From positions 620,001 through 684,000 of the forward strand of contig CAYJKN010000001.1 in the NCBI GenBank assembly GCA_964371075.1: a stretch of DNA of 64,000 bases, read 5' to 3'. The stretch comes from UTCHB3 sp964371075 (GTDB taxonomy: Bacteria; Bacteroidota; Ignavibacteria; Ignavibacteriales; Ignavibacteriaceae). Each line of letters begins with the position of its first letter. Position 1 is the stretch's first letter. A program made the position numbers and the translations under genes. The notes beneath the pieces are model-generated. The model was not told the DNA's origin and did no database searches. It was given only the letters and a program-made list of their open reading frames with translations. Shown piece by piece: positions 60,842 through 64,000 of this stretch.

Positions 60842-61354
60842 TCACTTTAGGGGGAATGGGATTGTCAAATTTTGAATTAAAATATCAACCAATTGTTCAA
60901 GGTATAATTTGTCAATTTCATCAAATGTATTGAAGCTGGTACTGTCGAGATCCAGTACCCCGATTAAAACAGAATCCTTAATAATTGGTATTACAATTTC
61001 GGAATTTGATTCTGAATCACAAGCTATATGCCCGGGAAATTTGTGAACATCGGGAACAATTTCAGTCATTAAAGTCTCTGCAACTTTCCCACAGACTCCC
61101 TTGCCAAACTGAATTTGAGTACAGGCCAGTTTTCCCTGAAAAGGTCCAAGTACTAATTTTCTGCCATCAACAAGATAAAATCCAACCCAGCTGACATCAG
61201 ATAGTACCTGATTCAAAACAGCAACAAAATTGGAGAGAGATGATAACCAGTGATCATCCCGTAAAATTAAATGAGGCATCTGTTCAAGAAGGAGTTTATA
61301 CTTCTCCTCTTTACTTTGTGCAGACATCAATCCGGGATTAAACTCACTACTCAT
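60842..61354 (-). CDS. Free methionine-(R)-sulfoxide reductase (GAF domain)
   Basis: A 170-residue single GAF-domain enzyme that repairs free methionine-R-sulfoxide. Family marks are WVGFYLVDGRKLVLGPFQGKLACTQI, GKGVCGKVAE and VPDVHKFPGHIACDSESNSEIVIPI. The three cysteines of the catalytic set are present (Cys78, Cys88, Cys112) with the same 10 and 24 spacing as in the E. coli enzyme. It lies two bases after lon and four before dnaX, so a small lon-msr-dnaX operon joins protein quality control with oxidative repair. Confidence 0.92.
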   Translation of the reverse strand: MSSEFNPGLMSAQSKEEKYKLLLEQMPHLILRDDHWLSSLSNFVAVLNQVLSDVSWVGFYLVDGRKLVLGPFQGKLACTQIQFGKGVCGKVAETLMTEIVPDVHKFPGHIACDSESNSEIVIPIIKDSVLIGVLDLDSTSFNTFDEIDKLYLEQLVDILIQNLTIPFPLK

Positions 61355-61356
61355 AA

Positions 61357-63825
61357 TCAGTTATAACTCTCAAGTGAGGTTGAACGGGTGGTTTTACCCG
61401 CTGCAGGAGGTGTTAAATTCGCCATCTCACTCCTCTTTTTTGTTATAAACTCTATCCAGTGTGGAAATACAATTGGGAGGGCATCACGCACCGACTCAAC
61501 AGGAATAATGTTTAAATCGTTTGTAATGTTTGCCCTGATCTCTGCCACATCGGCTTTATTGTCAGCAGGAATCAAAATTGTTGTGTAACCATTCCTCCTT
61601 GCTGCAAGTAATTTTTCATTTAATCCGCCAATTGGAAGTACTTCACCCCTAAGGGTAATTTCACCGGTCATTGCAACGGCTTCATTTACAGGAATTTCGA
61701 GAAATGCCGAAAGCATTGCCATTACCATTGTGATACCTGCAGAGGGACCATCCTTCGGAATCGCTCCTTCGGGAAGGTGAATGTGTATCTCTTTATTGAA
61801 AATAAAATCAGGTGATAAACCAAAATACTCAGCATTCGACCTTATAAAACTAAGACCTGCCTGAGCGGATTCTTTCATCACATCGCCGAGTTGCCCCGTG
61901 AGGGTAAGTTTCTCTTTGCCATGCATAACAGTAACATCCACTTTAAGGATATCACCACCAACACTCGTCCAGGCGAGTCCTGTTACACTGCCGATACGGG
62001 AAGTTTTGTCGTAAATATGTTTTTTATATCTCGGCGCACCCAGATATTTTTCAACCAAAGCCGGAGTTACCGTAATCTGCTTTTTTGCATCCTTTGCTGA
62101 AGCCTGTAATTTGGCGACATAATCTTTTGCAACTTTTCGCAGAATGGCGGTAATTTCCCGTTCCATATTCCTGACACCCGATTCACGAGTGTAGTTGGAG
62201 ATTAATTCAAGAATCGCCTCATCGTTAAATTTAATTCTTGCTTTTGTAAGACCGTGAAGTTTCACTTGTTTTGGAATTATATGCCGTTTGGCAATCTCAA
62301 GTTTGTCCACTTCCAGATAACTTGAAAGTTCTATAATTTCCATCCTGTCCTGCAGAGGCAACGGAATATTATAACGAACATTTGCAGTTGTTATAAAGAG
62401 CACCTGTGAAAGATCGTAGTCAACCTCTACATAATGATCGTTGAATGCAAAGTTTTGCTCGGGATCCAGCACTTCAAGCATTGCAGAAGATGGATCACCT
62501 CTAAAATCGGAGCTTAATTTATCAATCTCGTCGAGTAAAATCACAGGATTTACAGTACCTGCCCGTTTCATTGCCTGTAATATTTTACCCGGCATCGATC
62601 CGATATAAGTTTTTCTATGACCTCTGATCTCCGCTTCATCCCGCACACCACCAAGAGATATTCTTACAAAATTCCTTCCGAGGGCTCTAGCAATTGATCT
62701 TCCGAGTGAAGTTTTCCCCACTCCCGGAGGTCCAACCAGACAAAGAATTTGACCACGCATATTTTTAACAAGATTTAAAACAGCGATATGCTCAATTATT
62801 CTCTCTTTTGGCTTTTCGAGTCCAAAATGATCTTCATCAAGAATTTTTTGCACATGATTGATATCAAGTTTATCTTTTGTTCTTTTGATCCAGGGAACCG
62901 CAATAAGCCAGTCGAGATAATTTCGTATAACTGTATATTCCGGCGACATTGGAGGAATTTTTGCGAGTTTGTTATACTCTTCTATTGCTTTGTCAACAAC
63001 TTGCTCGGGCATGCCTGCAGATTCGATACTCTCGAGAAGTTTCTCTTCTTCTGAAAGGGCATCATCTTCACCCAGCTCTTCCTGCAGAATTTTTATCTGT
63101 TCCTGAATGATAAATTTTCTTTGTGTTTTTGCAATGTTTTCCTGCACTTTGTGGTCGATCTCTTTTTCAACTTTAAGAATCTCCACTTCACCCCTTAACA
63201 ACTTGATCAGTTCGTAATATTGATCTTTTAGTTTATTTTTCTTGAGGATTTTTAATTTTGCATCGATCGCCTGATTAACATTTGCTGCCGCAAAATAGAG
63301 CTTTCGGTCGGGTTCGGTTATATTTTCAAATGATACAAGAGTTTCAGCGTTGATATTTTTGTTCAGCGATGCATAATCTTTAAAAGCAGTTTCGGCCTGT
63401 CTCAAAAGGGCTGTTAGTTCCGCATCATAAACTGATTGTACTTCCTTCAGTTGAATCTCAGCTTCAAAAAACTCTGTTTCACCTGTAAATCTTTTGATTC
63501 TGCCCATCACAAGACCATCAACCACAATCTTCAAGAGCCCATTGGGCAGTTTCATGGTTTGTACAATCTTTGCTATGGTTCCTTCACGATAGAGTTCATC
63601 AGGACCCGGTTCGTCTATTCCCGAATTTTTTTGGGCTGCGAGGAAAATAAGTCGGTGATGGTTTAATGAATAATTTACTGCATTTATCGAGAGGTCTCTT
63701 CCCACCATTACGGGTGAGATCATATAAGGGAAAATTACGAGGTCCCTGAGTGGGAGAACCGGAATAATCTCGGGTATCTCCACTGTAATGCTTTGTTCTT
63801 CTAACTCTTTAACGGGCTTGTTCAT
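61357..63825 (-). CDS. lon: ATP-dependent protease Lon
   Basis: Lon degrades misfolded and regulatory proteins. The 822 residues show the full family: N-terminal LAN domain (IPVLPLRDLVIFPYMISPVMVGR), central coiled part (ENIAKTQRKFIIQEQIKILQEELG), AAA+ domain with Walker A VGPPGVGKTSLGRS and Walker B ILLDEIDKLS, and protease domain with Ser695 (KDGPSAGITM) and Lys738 (GGLNEKLLAA). The tail after residue 800 is short and Thr/Ser-rich. It is the first gene of the leftmost-reading run lon-msr-dnaX. The 175 bases upstream hold its promoter. Confidence 0.97.
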   Translation of the reverse strand: MNKPVKELEEQSITVEIPEIIPVLPLRDLVIFPYMISPVMVGRDLSINAVNYSLNHHRLIFLAAQKNSGIDEPGPDELYREGTIAKIVQTMKLPNGLLKIVVDGLVMGRIKRFTGETEFFEAEIQLKEVQSVYDAELTALLRQAETAFKDYASLNKNINAETLVSFENITEPDRKLYFAAANVNQAIDAKLKILKKNKLKDQYYELIKLLRGEVEILKVEKEIDHKVQENIAKTQRKFIIQEQIKILQEELGEDDALSEEEKLLESIESAGMPEQVVDKAIEEYNKLAKIPPMSPEYTVIRNYLDWLIAVPWIKRTKDKLDINHVQKILDEDHFGLEKPKERIIEHIAVLNLVKNMRGQILCLVGPPGVGKTSLGRSIARALGRNFVRISLGGVRDEAEIRGHRKTYIGSMPGKILQAMKRAGTVNPVILLDEIDKLSSDFRGDPSSAMLEVLDPEQNFAFNDHYVEVDYDLSQVLFITTANVRYNIPLPLQDRMEIIELSSYLEVDKLEIAKRHIIPKQVKLHGLTKARIKFNDEAILELISNYTRESGVRNMEREITAILRKVAKDYVAKLQASAKDAKKQITVTPALVEKYLGAPRYKKHIYDKTSRIGSVTGLAWTSVGGDILKVDVTVMHGKEKLTLTGQLGDVMKESAQAGLSFIRSNAEYFGLSPDFIFNKEIHIHLPEGAIPKDGPSAGITMVMAMLSAFLEIPVNEAVAMTGEITLRGEVLPIGGLNEKLLAARRNGYTTILIPADNKADVAEIRANITNDLNIIPVESVRDALPIVFPHWIEFITKKRSEMANLTPPAAGKTTRSTSLESYN

Positions 63826-64000
63826 ATTCTGCTAATTTGTGAAAAATCGAACCTCTAAAATACCAATAACATACGGCTTATTCAAGGCACTCTTTTAGGA
63901 GTGGAATTTAATTTTTTTTTGATGATATTGGGTAATGATTTTTGACTCTATTTAAGACAAATTTATTTTTAATTCTCATTTTGATACACACTACTTTTTG
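63826..64000 (-). promoter_or_regulatory. Upstream region of lon
   Basis: AT-rich spacer reaching the right edge. The only structure seen is CACTC-TTTTAG-GAGTG (63888-63903), about 65 bases before the lon ATG, which recalls the core of the heat-shock element CIRCE but with a 6-base rather than 9-base spacer. No ORF or RNA gene is visible. Confidence 0.35.

Noticed and set aside
63888..63903. CIRCE heat-shock operator before lon
   Set aside because: Only 5-bp arms (CACTC/GAGTG) with a 6-base spacer; CIRCE has 9-bp arms and a 9-base spacer. Kept only as a remark.

Overview
The window looks like chromosome from an AT-rich Gram-negative bacterium of the Ignavibacteria / Bacteroidota-Chlorobi lineage. 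Seven large exported proteins end in the C-terminal sorting domain that opens with NYPNPFNP, two more carry variant tails (VYPNPF, VVPNPY), and a PorV/PorQ-type outer-membrane protein and a TonB-dependent receptor are present. LPS genes (kdsA, kdsD, lptC, an OstA-like gene) confirm an outer membrane. Many genes lack a clear Shine-Dalgarno sequence and many overlap by 1-4 bases. I saw no tRNA, rRNA, IS element, prophage or CRISPR array.

Layout. 1-5.8 kb: a minus-strand operon ridA-like, membrane acyltransferase, ruvB, kdsA, kdsD, lptC, ostA-like (cut by the left edge), that is Kdo supply plus LPS transport, with mazG divergent. 6.6-17.3 kb: a small unknown gene, then a minus-strand locus of M20 peptidase, exported cyanophycinase-like peptidase, sorted surface protein, RpiR regulator, TonB receptor, a 939-residue exported protein and a PorV-like protein. 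It looks like a scavenging locus for a peptide-like substrate, with a HexR/RpiR-type palindrome in front. 17.5-25.9 kb: three tandem surface proteins (two paralogues of about 1000 residues with Asp-boxes, one 13-repeat propeller) with near-identical C-terminal sorting domains, each followed 5 bases after its stop by a tandem array of 8-bp units. 26.1-28.0 kb: cysE-cysK, preceded on the same strand by a 34-codon ORF ending in eight cysteines, a probable cysteine-sensing leader peptide. 28.2-30.3 kb: an exported TIGR03790-like protein.

30.4-39.7 kb: two convergent gene sets with two KAS III enzymes, three acyl carrier proteins, two SDR reductases, a short ANL acyl ligase, two GNAT-like acyltransferases, a polysaccharide deacetylase and a GT4 glycosyltransferase. 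Together they suggest a pathway that builds a special acyl group on ACP and attaches it to a surface glycan. 39.8-51.9 kb: prolyl oligopeptidase, three more sorted surface proteins and PPK2. 51.9-52.6 kb: a long intergenic stretch with a 23-bp repeat and a 9-bp-period element. 52.7-63.8 kb: housekeeping genes: pyk, an AmmeMemoRadiSam radical SAM enzyme, a GT2, nadK and a Lon-related protease on the plus strand; dnaX, free-methionine-sulfoxide reductase and lon on the minus strand.

The strongest candidates for undescribed biology are the poly-cysteine leader before cysE-cysK, the sorting-domain cassette with its 8-bp-period tail arrays, and the mirrored ACP/KAS III acyl-glycan locus. All assignments are by reading motifs; no database search was run.
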